Shown one piece after another: positions 9,531-23,200 of a DNA stretch of 64,000 bases. Below the pieces are notes generated by a model. That model was not told where the DNA came from and searched no databases. It saw only the letters and a program-made list of their open reading frames with translations. Where the stretch lies: NCBI GenBank assembly GCA_964036195.1, contig OZ038458.1, positions 3,224,001 to 3,288,000 of the forward strand, in the 5' to 3' direction. Numbering within the stretch: position 1 is the stretch's first letter; each line of letters begins with the position of its first letter. The translations under genes were made by a program, and so were the position numbers. Origin of the DNA: Sphaerolaimus hirsutus (taxonomy: Eukaryota; Nematoda; Chromadorea; Monhysterida; Sphaerolaimidae).

Positions 9531-10890
9531 CAGTAGCGTGCAGAATAGTTGGGACTGTGCATGCTGCAGGATAAACATTGCCAAAATTTCAAAACGTTGA
9601 ATGTGCACAATGTTTGGATACAATTGGTGGGTACTGTGGGCTGTTGGCTACTGTGCCCGGGATGACCACCCCTCAAGTTTGTATGTGCATATATTCTTGG
9701 TGCAGTAACTAAATTCACTCAGTTTCTTTGTGTTTCAGAATAGTTGGGACTTTTCTTATTTTGGCCAGTAGCTGCCTAGTATCATATTTTTAGACTGTAT
9801 CCAACACCTACATTCATTTGTAAACAAAATTTTCAATATGGCGACTGCCTGCCTGTGTTGCTGAGCTCTGTGAGCAGCAAGGAACATTCTGAGAAAGAAG
9901 AGCAAATGGTTATGCATATGTGGCACTGTGGATTGTATTTATTTCAGCCAGTTTTGCATTCATTGCCAGCCACTCAGAAATGGAGGTAGGTATACTAGTC
10001 TGTGTGTAGGGTTCAAACGGGATCCCGATTCCGGATCCTGTGAAATTCCAGGATTTAGCAGTCCCGATCCCGATCCCGAAAATTTTCAAATCCTGATCCC
10101 GATCCCGAGAAACTCCAAAGTCCGGGATCCCGATCCCGGCAAAATTAGTGGAAATAAAAAAAAGTGAAAATATGACATTTTTGCATGCAAAAATGTGAAC
10201 ACAAACGCCCAGCGTCCATTTTATGCCACTTTTCTGGCATCCAACAGTGTTTTGAGACCTTTATGAACAACTGTGGATGCCAGAACATTGGCCAAAATCT
10301 CTATCCCAAGACCCCAATCCCGAAAAAATGCCAATCCCAATCCCGTGACCCCAATCCGGCCAATCCCGATCCCAATCCCGAAATCTCAAAAAACCAATCC
10401 CGATCCCAATCCCAAAAAGTCAATCCCGTTTGAACCCTATCTGTGTGGCTATTTGGTGTGTAAATTTGAGGTTTTTGCTTTGCTCTATTGAGGAAAAAAC
10501 TTGGCTCAACTGTCAATGTGTAATGTGCAAGTATTTTGTAAGGGAAACATGATGGAAGTTTGATACTATAACTTGATAGCATATGATAGCAAAGTGCTAT
10601 AACTTTTGATTGGAAAGAGATATTGAAATAATCTTTGTTGCATATGAATCCTGTCTGTCTAAAGTATATGATAGCATGCATAAAAATTCTTTGAATTTTC
10701 CAACCTCAAATTCTTCAAAATGCATCCAACAAAAAAATTTTAGTCATACCTCCAAACTCAAACCCAAACAACCTCAAACAGCATCAAAATTTGTCAAGGT
10801 TCAATAGAGTAAGAAGAGATGAAAGTATGATGTACCTGCTGCCCCCCATCTCTCTATGGTGAAAAGTCCCAACTATTCTGCACGGTAGTG
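9531..10890. mobile_element. Tc1/mariner-like MITE with TA target, copy A
   Basis: TIRs CAGTAGCGTGCAGAATAG and its partner CACTACCGTGCAGAATAG (reverse strand) are flanked by TA on both sides (9529-9530, 10891-10892). It is 1360 bp because a 433-bp hAT-like element sits inside; the copy B form (52816-53725) is 910 bp. No transposase ORF seen. Confidence 0.85.
10007..10439. mobile_element. hAT-like element with TAGGGTTCAAACG ends and a GATCCC array body
   Basis: Ends TAGGGTTCAAACGGGATC and its inverse; perfect 8-bp TSD TCTGTGTG (9999-10006, 10440-10447). Copy B keeps the empty site near 53287. Both flanks of the body are near-tandem GATCCC units in inverted orientation around a unique centre. 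Same termini as 17045-17449 and 60813-61911, which carry ATATCG arrays instead. Confidence 0.92.
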
Positions 10891-10892
10891 TA

Positions 10893-11340
10893 TATTAAAT
10901 CCACCAACTAAAAATTTGCAGCTATCTATCCTTCCGGAGGAGCGCTTTGCTTGCTATGTACCCAGCCCCCGGAGGGTAAAAATGTAGCTTATCCCTGCTG
11001 ATCAGATAGCATATTTTCTGTATTCATTTGAAAAATGCACGCGTACACAATCAGGGGGCTTTAATTACAAAAACTCTCAAAGAATGCATAAAATGTTCGC
11101 TCAGTGCAAACCATATAAAATAAGATTCCATTCCGAAGTCAGAAATCAAGAAAAAATCACCCATCAGATGAAATCGACCCGCAGAAAGCAATGTGACGAA
11201 AAAAGCAACAAAAAAAAATTCAGTAAAAATCGGACATATCGCATCGCAACAAATCGCAATTTACAGGCAAAACAAAATGCATATTTATTCACAGTAAAAG
11301 TGAACACCAACATCAACTAGGTATAAAAGTACCAACTTTT
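10893..11340. other. Spacer, no gene
   Basis: Right edge of the GATAGATAG-type element (CTTCCGGAGGAGCG, about 10930), then unremarkable A-rich sequence paralogous to 53728-54170. A 27-bp inverted repeat (GGTATAAAAG ... CTTTTTATACC, 11321-11347) stands exactly where copy B has a TA-target MITE. Confidence 0.45.
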
Positions 11341-11344
11341 TATA

Positions 11345-11512
11345 CCAACTCAGCAAGTGGACAAGTCAAATTGTGACAGGTACATTTTCCATTGCAATAC
11401 TTGTCACCGAAACGTTTACTTGTCACTCGAATTAGCACATTTATATTTAACTTGCTACTTACCATTTTTAATGTCACTTGTTCACTTGTAGAATTGGCAC
11501 CAGAACGCACAG
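11345..11512. mobile_element. T-type hairpin MITE
   Basis: CTCAGCAAGTGGACAAGT at the left pairs loosely with ACTTGTAGAATTGGCACC at the right. Copy B equivalent at 54418-54572. Confidence 0.55.
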
Positions 11513-11699
11513 ATTTTAAAACTTAATTTAGATTCAAGACGCTTGTGTAAAAAAACAATTAGTCGCCTGGCACTCTTAAATTTCACTGAATGTAAAAAAT
11601 ACATCAATGTTATATACACGCATATATTTTAATAATACAACTTATATTCATGGGCACAAATGATTCAGTGTCGTGTGAATCTACATACCTTTCCATAGT

Positions 11700-11925
11700 G
11701 CCCGCACACACTAGTTGACATCGAAATTTGTGTCAACTAAATCAATTAAATTTTCGTTAATTATGTTATTTCAACTTTCCTGGGTGATAGAGCATAGTTA
11801 ATTATATATAGTGACACTTAATTTTCATTGTTTGTGTTAAGTGTAATGCTTTAAATTTTTTGTTGTGGTGTCGTCGTTCAGTTGACACAAATTTGTGAAT
11901 TTCAACTAGAGTGTGTGTGGGCCCA
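11700..11925. mobile_element. MITE with CACACACTAGTTGACA ends, copy A
   Basis: Inverted ends GCACACACTAGTTGACAT and TCAACTAGAGTGTGTGTG, plus a second inner inverted pair TTTGTGTCAAC/GTTGACACAAA. Copy B at 54768-54990. Confidence 0.7.
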
Positions 11926-12022
11926 ATGGAACAATAATCTATTTATGTTTTTGCAAATTTCCACCAACTGGCTACGGCATCATATAATCACGTTCTCTTC
12001 GAATGTGTTATAATGACCACAC

Positions 12023-13149
12023 TAGGGATGGAAATTCTTTTTTTAAGACCCTGTTTTTTTAAAAACAAACATTTTTAAAGACATTTTTTTAAAAAGCTCC
12101 CAGATATGGTTATGAGTCAACATAATCAGGTATATCAGACAGTTGACAGTACTTTGTGATGATATATATAGCCATAAATTGGCTGTGGAGCCATGGGATA
12201 GCGTTATAAGTGGTGATTTCTGTCAGAATTATCCGTTTTATGTTGACTTTTACATATATCGGCTTTTGTCGAACATTCGTGCCTCCAAGTTAATTTGGCC
12301 ATGGAAAAGTGTTTAAATAAGGTTACAATAGAAGGGTTATATATTGGCAGTGATTTTTCACACTGTACAAGTATATGGAAGCACATTGACTGGATACTAT
12401 ATGCTACACCAGGGGTCTCCAAGATTTTGGCCATCGCGGGTGCTGGATAGATAGCAAATCGCTCCTCCGGAGGGATAGATAGCTGAAAATTTTTCTGGGG
12501 GGCTGGGGGGGGGCTTGGGGGGGGGGCTGGCGGGGGCACAATATATAGGCTTTTTCGAGGTTAAGAAGGCAGAAAAGGGAAAAAATCGCTAATAATCAGT
12601 TAAAAGTAGCCAAAAGTAGCTTTAAAATGGCTAAAAATCGGTATATAACCATGTATATAGCCGGAAAGCACGATTTTGAAGGTGAAAAACTATAAAAAGG
12701 TGCGGAAATTAGTAATGTTGAGCGAAAATTGGGGCAAAATTTCTCAAAAACCACTCCAGATAGATAGATAGCTGAGCGATTGGGGGGGGGGGGGGGGTCT
12801 TTGGGGGTAGTAGCCAAATTTTTTTGACTCGGGATAGATAGATAGCTGGGCGGACTCCGGGATAGATAGATAGCTGGCCGATCCCTGTGCTACCTAACAT
12901 ACCATGGTTTATTATGGCACAATAGCATGAACAAATGGAATCTTTCACACAAAAAATTCCTCAAAACCAATGAAAACCATCACCAATGGTAATGTGTATA
13001 TTAAATTGCGCGCTACTGCGCAAATAATGGCAAAATACCTAGCGCTTACTATAAAAAAATTTGGCTGATGTTTTAAAAAAACGGTTTCGATGCCTGTTTT
13101 TTAAACTACCTTTGAAAAAAAGACGGTGAAAAAAACCCGGCCATCCCTA
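12023..13149. mobile_element. hAT-like element, TAGGGATGG ends, copy A
   Basis: Perfect 8-bp TSD GACCACAC (12015-12022, 13150-13157) around TAGGGATGG...CCATCCCTA. Poly-T/poly-A tracts lie just inside both ends. A second element (12410-12887) is nested inside. Paralogue in copy B at 55089-56631. Confidence 0.9.
12410..12887. mobile_element. Nested hAT-like element, CAGGGGTCTCC ends, copy A
   Basis: Left end CAGGGGTCTCC; right end reduced to ATCCCTG, whereas copy B keeps the full GGAGACCCCTG. Near TSD TGCTACAC/TGCTACCT. The interior has GATAGATAGATAGCTG runs and long G tracts. Confidence 0.75.
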
Positions 13150-13151
13150 GA

Positions 13152-14046
13152 CCACACGCACGCTAGTTGACAACTGAAATTTCCAAAACTGATAAATCAG
13201 GTTTGAACAAATTTGAGTTCACAAAAATGAATCACATCAACAGTAGTTGACGGACATTGCCATAAACTCAAACCTGTTCAAAGCACAATTTCAGCTTTGG
13301 AAATATCGCCGTAAACTGACTGTGTGCGCATCCACAACGCAGAAAGCAGTAGTACAGCCTGAAAGAACTATCACAATTATGTCAATAAATCCGATATGTC
13401 GACATTCGACATACGACATTCCACAAAGAATCGTCCTTTTTCGCATCGACATACATATAAATATCTCTAAAAAAGTCGGATAATAGCAATCAACAAGGAA
13501 AAAAGTACTCAAAAACTTATCCTTACATAAAGGTTGATATCGATATCGATAGTGATTACACTTAAAACTTAGGAAATCGTTATCGACAAAATCGCTCAAT
13601 ATTGTATATTCCAAACGACTTATGTTCACACATTCAATTTCCCTGACGCTGTAATGTGTCGTGTCAAATGTAAAATGTCATGTAAAGTATAAAGACGAAA
13701 TAGTCATCTAAAATGTAAAATTGTATATCACGTTCCTATCGGGCAGTTGACAGTTTCCATGACATTTTACAGCGCCTGAGAGTGCTATCCAAACATAAGA
13801 CGCCAGACACGCGAGCAGGTAAGCGCGCAACATTACAGCGCTTAGGACTTACGCACTTACTTAACAACCGTACTTCCAAATGTGATAAATCTGTTTTGAA
13901 TACATTTGAGTTAACAGGAATGAGAAATTCGTCAACTAATATCGATGGAAATCAAAAACCATTCATTGCGGTAAACTCAACTGTGTTCAAAACAGATGTA
14001 TCACCTTTGAAAGTTTCAGTTGTCAACTACTCGTGTGGGGCGCCCT
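13152..14046. mobile_element. Composite MITE with GCTAGTTGACA ends between the two genes
   Basis: Ends CCACACGCACGCTAGTTGAC and GTCAACTACTCGTGTGG, with a second inverted pair (TGATAAATC, GATGTATCA) inside. An H-family hairpin is nested at about 13645-13780. The right end lies about 20 bp downstream of the KIAA2013 stop codon, so it probably forms part of that 3' UTR. Confidence 0.6.
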
Positions 14047-14066
14047 AGACCCTACACGCCCTACGT

Positions 14067-14270
14067 TCACATGGAATACCTGCCCCTGGAGTAGGGCCTG
14101 GCCTCTGCACTCCTACTCCACTCATTATACACGAGCCTTATGAGCACGGCGTGGAACACGACCACCAGCACGACGAGCGCCGCCCAGAAGTAGTTGGGCA
14201 GCCCCGCGAACCTGTGCCCGTGTCTGTGCAGCGCCAGCACGTGCGCCTCGTGCGCCGGCGCCACGGCTAC
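14067..14270 (-). CDS. KIAA2013: KIAA2013 exon 12 (terminal), copy A
   Basis: Acceptor tgtgccgcag|GTAGCC. Encodes residues 562-628: a His-rich juxtamembrane part, the second TM segment, RLVYNEW and the tail ending RGRYSM, then TGA. Confidence 0.93.
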   Translation of the reverse strand, partial: VAVAPAHEAHVLALHRHGHRFAGLPNYFWAALVVLVVVFHAVLIRLVYNEWSRSAEARPYSRGRYSM

Positions 14271-17200
14271 CTGCGGCACATTTGAACGGCATTTGGGGAT
14301 TGGATTGGTGAGTTGAGAAAATGTTATCTTTTTGGATGATGAAAAAACAACCAAAAAACTGATTTTTTAGGATTAAATTGGGATCGGAAAATATTTCTAG
14401 GGATTTTGCGGCCAAAATTTTTTATGTCTGAGTCGATAACGGGCGAACAGGATACAAAATGCAATTTTACAAACAAAATAACATTTTAAAGGCGAAGTCA
14501 AGTGGGGACTTTCATTTATCATTCCAAATGTTCACAAGCGCCAAAATCACAAAAATCGAGTTAAGCGTGGATTTGACTTCCACGTATAGTTTTTCATATT
14601 TTGGAAAAACAATTAAGGTCCATCTCGTTGCCGAGATACAGTGGTACCGATTTTCAGAACAATCACGATTTTCACATCGAAAGTGCACATATCCATCACA
14701 CATCCCCTATGAAAAACAGGACTTTCACATCGAAAATGCATATGTCCATCTCATACCGCCAGAGTTTCATTTCATAAGTGCACATTCCAAAAAATAGTTT
14801 CATTTCCAAAAGTGCACGCGTGTTCCGGATCGACCGCGAAGAGCCGGCCGTACAAAAAAGTTTCATTTTCAAAAATTACACACGTGAATTTCCGAATCTA
14901 TTTGCACTATAATTCTAACATGGTTGTATATTTAGATCTGAAAATTTAGGTAATGGTACTTTTCGACAAGGGCTTTTCAATGGTGTAATTAGTTTTGCCG
15001 TGCGATGCACCATGAAGAAGTTATCGATCTTTCAATTTCAAATGTTCAGTTTCGTCCCCAATGTTGGGTGATTTCCAAAATTTAGCATAACTCCCTAAAT
15101 ATTTGCCGGCGGACAAAATTTGTGGCTACAAAAATTGTAGAGAAATGTTCGATTTATCTGAAAAGTGCAGGGCAAGCTTTGTCGCGTGTACATAGCGCCG
15201 TCGAGCCATCGTCAAACTTTAAAATGCGATTTTGAAAAATGGAAAATTGAGGATATATGCATTTTTGGAATGAAAGTCCCCAAGTACAAGAAATGAATGT
15301 TCTTTACTGAAATTTTTTATTCTTCGTTTTGATTTTTTCTGAAACAATTTTTATTAAAGCGGCGTTTACACTGCGAGCTGTGCCAGCAAATTTTTTTTGT
15401 CGCCAATGGACTTTTTGTCACGACAACGCACAAATTTTACAGAAATTTTGCCTGTGCCGACAAAAAAGCCTCGTTCAACAGAAACCGAACCGACAACAAA
15501 AATATGACGAAAAAGCCTCGTTGAATTCCGGGCGAACCAACAACGAACATTTGGACGGATTGGCAAGTGTGATCATTTTTGGAATGAGGTATACTCGGCA
15601 GACACGATACTCTACAAACTGATAGGAGTTATGTACCTTTTTTTATCAAACTCGAATATCTATGTCAAACTGAAAACTTTAAGGAACGAATTTTCCCAAA
15701 AGAATTAAGAAAATGATAGATTTCTCTGTATGCCGGGCTGACGCTACTATTTTCAAGTGAATACGTGGCATTACCAAAGCCAGAAATATTGCTATTTATC
15801 TTAAGCGGAACTTATAGCAGACTATTTCACCAATTGCGGCGAACGTTTCGAATGTGGCCTTTAGATTCAGGAAATATCACGCTCGTTTCGTCTGAACAAG
15901 TTCTAGCGCGGCCGAATTTTCCATGACACATATACTCAGCGGACCGCAAAGTATGTACAGAATCCTACTAGAATTTAATGAATAAAATCTTGTGAAAACT
16001 TTCACAATTAATTATTCCATAGTAAAAGTGAAATGAAATATGATGAAAACTGTATAATTTTTGGTTCATTATTCAGATGGGTTATGGTATGTTTCCATAC
16101 AAAGTGTGATGTCCATCGGGTATACCTATTTTCTTTTTTTGTATTTCACACCGGAACGAGTTGGATAGCGGCTGAAATTTATGACGTATCACACTGCGGG
16201 AGTGTTTCCTCAAGGAAAAATGTATGGCATAAAGTAACTCAGAGTATATGAATTGCACTATTTTTAGCAAAAACAGGGCAGCCTCCCAGAAAATACCTAG
16301 CCCCTTGAATTATCCCTCCTGCGCAAATTACCTACCACCTCGAATTATCCCCCCCCCCCGTAATTACCTATCCCCTCGTGAATTATCCATCTCCTTGAAT
16401 TATCACACCACGTGAATTACCCATCCCCTCGACTTATCCCCTCCATGTGAATTACCCATCCCCTCGAATTACCCCCTCCCCGTGTGAATTACTCATCCCC
16501 TCAAATTATCCCCCCATGAATTGTCAATCTCCTCGAATAATCCTGCAATGAATTGTCCATATCCTCGAATTATCCCCCCATGTGAGTTACCCATCCCCTC
16601 AAATTACCCCCCTGTGAAGTACCCATCCCCTCAAATTATCCCCCTGCATGAATTACCATCCCCTTGAGTTATCCCACCTGCGTGAATTACCCATCCCCTT
16701 GAATTACCCCCCTGTGTGAATTACTCATCCCCTAGCAGTAACCCCCACCCCCGTGTGAATTACCTACCCCTTGAATTATCCTCCCTGCGTGAATGAATTA
16801 TCTACCTCCTCATAGTAAACCCCCAAGGTAGGTGAATTATGGTAGGCTTCCATACTAAGTGTGCTGTTAGCTGGGTGTGTTAAAAATGAAATATGATGAT
16901 GAAAAACTGTATAATTTTTGATTTATAATTCAGATGGGTTTTGGTAAGTGACCATACTAGGTGTTATGTCTGCCGAGTATGCCTACCTCCTCTAATTACT
17001 CCCCATGTGGGTATTACATACCTACTGGAACTATCCCCCACATGTAGGGTTCAAATGATATGACTTTTCGATATCGATATTCAATATTTGATATTTTTCT
17101 GAAACTCGATATTCGATATCAATACTATATGGAACCTTGATGTTGATATTCAATAAAAAAAATTGTCTATATTTGATATCGAAATTTCTCTTGGTATAGC

Positions 17201-20200
17201 AAGGCATATTTCAAGTGGCATATTGTATTTTCATGTGGTTTATTTTCATGTGGTAACTTAATTTAGGGACACAATACAGGTTCAATGTATCAAAAAATGG
17301 TCAATATTCAATATCGATATTTGATATTTTTCAAAATTTTTGATATCGATATTTGATATTCAATAGTTTTTCAAAATTTTTGATATTGATATTCAATATA
17401 AAAAATGGTAGATATCCGATATTTGATACGATATATCATTTGTACCCTACGCACATGAATGAATTGCCTACCTCTTCAAATTATACCCCCTGTTCGAATG
17501 TTTACTTACCTCCTTGAATTATACCCCCTCCCATCAATGAATTACTCATCAAATTTGTTTTATTCATATGGAATTTTACAAACATTCAAATTTTTGTAAA
17601 ATTTTACTAAAATTTTACAAAATTTGAATTTTAGTAAAATTTTGCTTAAAAAAATTCCAAAAATTTGAATTTTAGTAAAATTGTATTTTTATTTCATTAA
17701 TTTTATTTTATTCTTCAATTTTCCATCTTATTTTCATTTTTTTTCTGAGATTTTGCCAACCCTGGTCATAGTATACAATATAGAGCCGTGTGAAACGTCA
17801 CTGCCAATGTATTAACCAGAGTTGTTAAAAGTGTTGCCCCAATTTTCAGTAAAAATTACAACTTTTCACAACTTCTGTGCATACATGTTAAGAATGTAGA
17901 TGTTTTGGTATTTGTATTGGTGTTGTTGCTTTATTGGTTGCTGATCTTCTATGTGAGCTCACATAAATAGTGAGACAAGTGGAAATCACTGATCACAGGG
18001 TGTGCTCGTTCTTAACATTCTAAGCAAATTTTTGGATAGATATGGGCTTGTATATTCATTTTTGTCTATTTTCACTATTTTTAGCATATTCTCCCATTTT
18101 TTTCCTTCTGTGCCTTCAAAAAATGATATAAAAGCCTATCTGGAATATGTTTTCTGTACTTGCATACTTTCAAAAAGTATACATAAAAGCAAGTACTGGA
18201 ACTTTTTTCAGAGGAACCGTATAAGTATTTACTCAGTACTTAGTATACGTATTTAGCAAGTAAAAGTAAATATGTTTTAACAACTATGGTATTAACCTTC
18301 TTTTGTAACCTAATTTAAACACTATTCTGTGCCCAACTTCACTTGCAGACATGAACATTTGACAAAAGATGATATGCATAAGTCTACAAAAAACAAATAT
18401 ATTTGACAGAAATCACCACTTATAATGTCATTCCATGCCTCCACATCCATTCTATGGCCATAGATAACATCACAAATTACTACCATGTGTCTAATAAAAC
18501 CTTTTTATGTAAACTCATAAACTATGGGTCTGGGAGCTTTTGAAAAACAAACAGTTTTATTTAAAAATGGAATCATTGAAAAAACGTTTTTTCCATCCCC
18601 ACTGAGTACTTGAGTATATGTCTTTATCCAGTAAAAGTAAATATGTTTCAACTATGCTGCCAAGTGCAAAGGTATAAATATCACCATATTTATTGGTAAA
18701 GCTTGATTTGTGAAGTTGGCAGTAATTTGGCAGAATTTGCACCATTATATAGATATTATCAGTGCCCCTATTATAAATGTAAAGTATTTATTTTTTACTC
18801 ACCCCTTAGTACAGAAAACGTAAAGTAAATTGTTTACTTTTACTCATGAGTAAACACAAGTAAAATACTTTTTACCCCATAAAACGTAAAAGTGTGTACT
18901 TTTTAGGAATTTTGCCCCAACTTTCACTAAAAATCTCTATTTTTCATACCTTTTTGATCATTTTAACCTTCAAATTCACTAGTTCATGTGTTATTTGCAG
19001 AGTTGCGAAAACATATTTATGTTTACCCAAAATACACGGTTATTTGGGTATATATCCTTACGTTTACATTTATGCTTTCCAAAAATACCATTACGTTTTG
19101 TTACGTTTTCCTGGCACAATTACCTGGGTACCAGCGAAAACGTAAAAAATATGTGAACAGAACTTTATTATTTGACAAATGTAGTGTTATATGGTCAGTT
19201 CAACATGCTTAAATGTTAAGAGGTTGCCAATTCCGCAAGTGGAGAACTAGAACGATTTATCAGTGAGAAGTCAAAGTTGAGAGAGACGTCAATTTATTAG
19301 TGAGAAGGCAGGTAAAAAAAGAAAACGTTTTTAGATTTTTCTTGTGACCTTGCCACTTGCCACTTATAAATTTACGTTTTTTTACTTATCACTCGCCATT
19401 CCACTTGTCATTACCTCTCACCTATAAATTGTTTGTTTTTTTAGTTCCCCACTTGAGGGATTGACACACTAGTTCACACTTAACTACACCCACTAGTTGA
19501 CAACGACGCCAAATGTCAACAGGTTCCGATCGAACTCAATATCCTGATCCCATCATTCTGTTTAAAATACAGGTAATATCAATGTCAATGAAGATAATAG
19601 GAACGTAAATAGATAATGTTGTAAAAACGTTGTTTTTATATTAACTGATAGTGGTAGCACTTGATAAAAATTTTTACATTTACGTTTTATTCCCAGGTAT
19701 TTAAAAAATACCTTACGTTTTAGTATTTATACTCCAAAATTTGAAAACGTATTTACGTTTACGTTTATGTTTTCCAAAAATACCAGTATTTAAACAACTC
19801 TGGTTACCGTATTGGCTTGTTTTGAGTGCCATGCTTGAATTGAGTGCCATGCTCGAATACAGTGCCAGGGTAACGGCGTTATGAAACAATAGAGTACCAT
19901 GCTTGAATTGAGTGCCCCCCCCAAAAATAGAAAGAAACGTGACGCGGTAGCGCATCATGTCTGCATAAAACATGACTGCATGCGCTTCTGTTGTTAAAAG
20001 TTTTTGTCGTTGTGAGTGGTTCACGTCGGTGGCGGCAAAAGCAAACCCCACAAAGGGCGGGACCATATGTTGAGGTTTTGCGCTGGATTAGTGAAGTATG
20101 AAACGTGAGCGTGTGATCCGCCCAATATTGAGCAGTATGTATCTGTTATGGAATTGCAGTATCTTGTAAATGTTTTATGAAATAATACAGTACCATGCTC

Positions 20201-23200
20201 GAATTGAGTGCCATGCTTGAATTGAGTGCCACTGTAAGGACGTTGTGAAAAAATACAGTGCCCGGGGTTCAAAACAAGCCAATACGGTATTTATCTACTT
20301 TCAGCTGTTGTTGAAAAAAAATTTCTCCTATTTTTAGCGTTTTTCTTAATTTTTGCCCATCTATGCCTTGTAAAAGCCTATAACAAAGTCTATCTGAAAT
20401 ACGTTTTCTGTACTCGAGTACTTTCAAAAAGTATGCGTAAATGCGAGTACATTTTTCAAAGTATACATAAACGTATTTACTCAGTACTCGAGTACAACTT
20501 TTTGAGTAAACATAAATACGTTATATTTGGCGTACATGATACTATACAATGAGTTGCATGGTGTCATATCATGCCCGCAGTATCCAACCCGTAGAACTCT
20601 GTTTTGGTGACTCGTGCTTACGCATATACGAAGTGAAACTATTCAATTGTGCCCGCACAATTCAAACCCCTGTCAAAGTGTAGTTGAGTTATTTGGTATG
20701 ATGCCATCCAAGCGTCGTCTGGATGGACAGCATCTTAATAAATACAAAGCGGGAACGTTTTTTGAATTCAAAATTTTGAACGTAACTAGTTTTCGTCAAA
20801 ATGAATCGATTGATTGGGGGGGGGGTATTTTGAGCGGGGGCTAACAAATTTATAGTGGCCATTTTGAGGGGGGTGTTTCAAGACGGGGAGGGGTATTTCG
20901 AGGAAATATGGTGTATAAATACACACCTGTGTTTTTTTCCTACTTCATTTGGTCCATTTTGCCATTTTTTATTTTTGTCGGTTTGGGTCTCGTTAACGAG
21001 ACCCGAACTGACAAATCGAGCAAAAACGCGCTCAGTCGCGTGCGTCTTGTGTGAGTTTGTTGGCACATTGCCGTCACAAGCTGTGAACGTGTTTTTATAT
21101 TTTATTGTGCCAACATTTATCATTCCAATGGAAAGGCAGGTTTTGCACATTTTTACACACAGGTTTTGCACACGAAGCAATAGAATGGTAGGTAGATATT
21201 ATAAGGGTGTATACTCGACGGACATGATACTCTGCCATCGCACTTATTTATGTCTCACGTTGGAACTGTGCCAATGATGATAAAAGCATGTGATTTTTGT
21301 GTATAGAAGAGGAAAATGATTGTTGTGAATGAGTTAACGAATAGCCTGATAACAGTGATCACTTTTTGTGAAAACCGCATGCATAAAAAATCGTTGGCAC
21401 GCTTCCAGCGGGAACCACGCATGCAGGGTGTAAAGTAACTGGAGTATAAACTAAGTTTCTTTTTTTTTGCCATCTCATACAAATATTTACACATTCCTGC
21501 ATTCCATTCTGTTGTACATTCACCGGTTTTGATGCCCTTCGAGTATGTTTGGGTTTGGGGTCTGGGCTTTGACAAAAAAATTTTTTTCCTTGAATATGCC
21601 CCCAGTCCTGAGATAAGGGGGGTCTATAAAAACCCGGTCATTTTGCATGGCCAATCAATTCTGGAGCTTAATAACTCGTCCATTTCTGGGCCGATTCTGA
21701 CCGTTCAACATTTAAAATGATCGGCACAACCTGTAGAGTACATTTATGAGGTCGGCTTGGTGATGCAAACATCCCTTATGCCGATTTGACCTGTTTTTTC
21801 AATGCAAAAAATGTTTCTGAACATGCTATCATATCGTTTAGACGACAAGAATTCATACCGGAAAAATTATCTCAACATATCTTTCCAATAAAACATTGTA
21901 ACACTTCAAACTTCTGCTTCAGAACTTCAAAAATCACTAATCCAACCTCAAAAACGGCATCTACAGGTCGTGCCGATCATTGTGCCAAGTGTTGAACAGT
22001 CAAAATCAGCCCAGAAATGGCCGAGTTATTCGCCTTCAAATTCTAGCGACCAGCTCAGTCATGTAAAATGACTATCCTTTATTAGACCCCTTTTATCTCA
22101 GGTCTGGGGGATTATTTGAGGAAACAAAAAATTTTTTGTCATAGCCCAGACCCCAAACCCCAACATACTCGAAGGGCATCAAAATCGGCCAACGTACAAC
22201 AGAATGGGAATATTCATTTCTGATACTGCAAAACATATAAGAAACATACCGTATTACCTCGAATTATCCCCCCCTTGAATTAACCCCCCTCAAAATCGGC
22301 TGGGGAAATAATAACCCCCCCCTCGAAATACCCCCCTCCTGTATGATGGACATCATGTAAACAATGTACATGATGTATTTATAACTAAACACCTTCCCGG
22401 ACAAGTTCACCACCCATTTTTTTATTTCACTTCGAGTGCAATATCTCCGTCCATGGGGGTGTTATAAAGCTGAAACTTTGTATATATAAAGTTGTACGAC
22501 CTCTAAGACCTAGGGCGACCCACCCTGTAGTGAGTCGCCGCACCTCCCCCCATTGTTGGGGAGTAAGGGTGTCTTACAACTTTATATATACAAAGTTTCA
22601 GCTTTATAACACCCCCATGGACGGAGATATTGCATTCGAAGTGAAATAAAAAAATGGGTGGTGAACTTGTCCGGGAAGGTGTTTACTAATTTGCATTGCA
22701 GTTACACTTATATGCTCATTTGTGTACATATGTACACCTAGAGCCCAAATATGACCTACTTTCTCACATTTATTACCGTTTTTGTGTATGAAAACGCATA
22801 TTCTTTACTATGAATTTCACGAAAATTTCTGACGAAATAATAAAACCCCCCCTCGAATAAACCCCCCCTCGAATTAACCCCCCCCTCAAATTTTGCTGGC
22901 AAAATAATAAACCCCCATGGGGGTATTTCGAGGTAATACGGTAGTTTACACCCTAATACATTGGAAGAGTGACAAAAATTAAAATATAAAAAATGAAAGG
23001 AGAGAATAATAAACCCCCCCTCGAAATACCCTCCCCTCCAGAATGATTGACATCATGTATACAATGTGCATGATGTATTTTTTACTGCTTATTTGTATTG
23101 CAGCTGCACATAGACTTGTTTGTGTAGCAATCTACATTTTTTTGTCCAAATACATCCTGTTTGGATGCATTTATTACCTGTTTTGGGTATGACAATGCCA

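Noticed and set aside
10007-10025. TAGGGTTCAAACG as a tRNA T-arm or Pol III B box
   Set aside because: No acceptor or anticodon stem can be built around it, and the motif is the inverted end of a TSD-flanked element.
9301-10990. A larger hAT-like element enclosing the Tc1/mariner-like MITE (CAGGGGTAG...ATCCCTG)
   Set aside because: Ends look plausible, but the flanking octamers do not match, so boundaries were not called.
16270-16850. CRISPR-like array
   Set aside because: Units are contiguous and drifting with no unique spacers, in a eukaryotic sequence.
17817-19801. Complete transposon with a defined TSD
   Set aside because: The inverted CAGAGTTGTT ends are real, but neither an 8-bp nor a TA duplication is convincing, so it is kept only as a tentative repeat.
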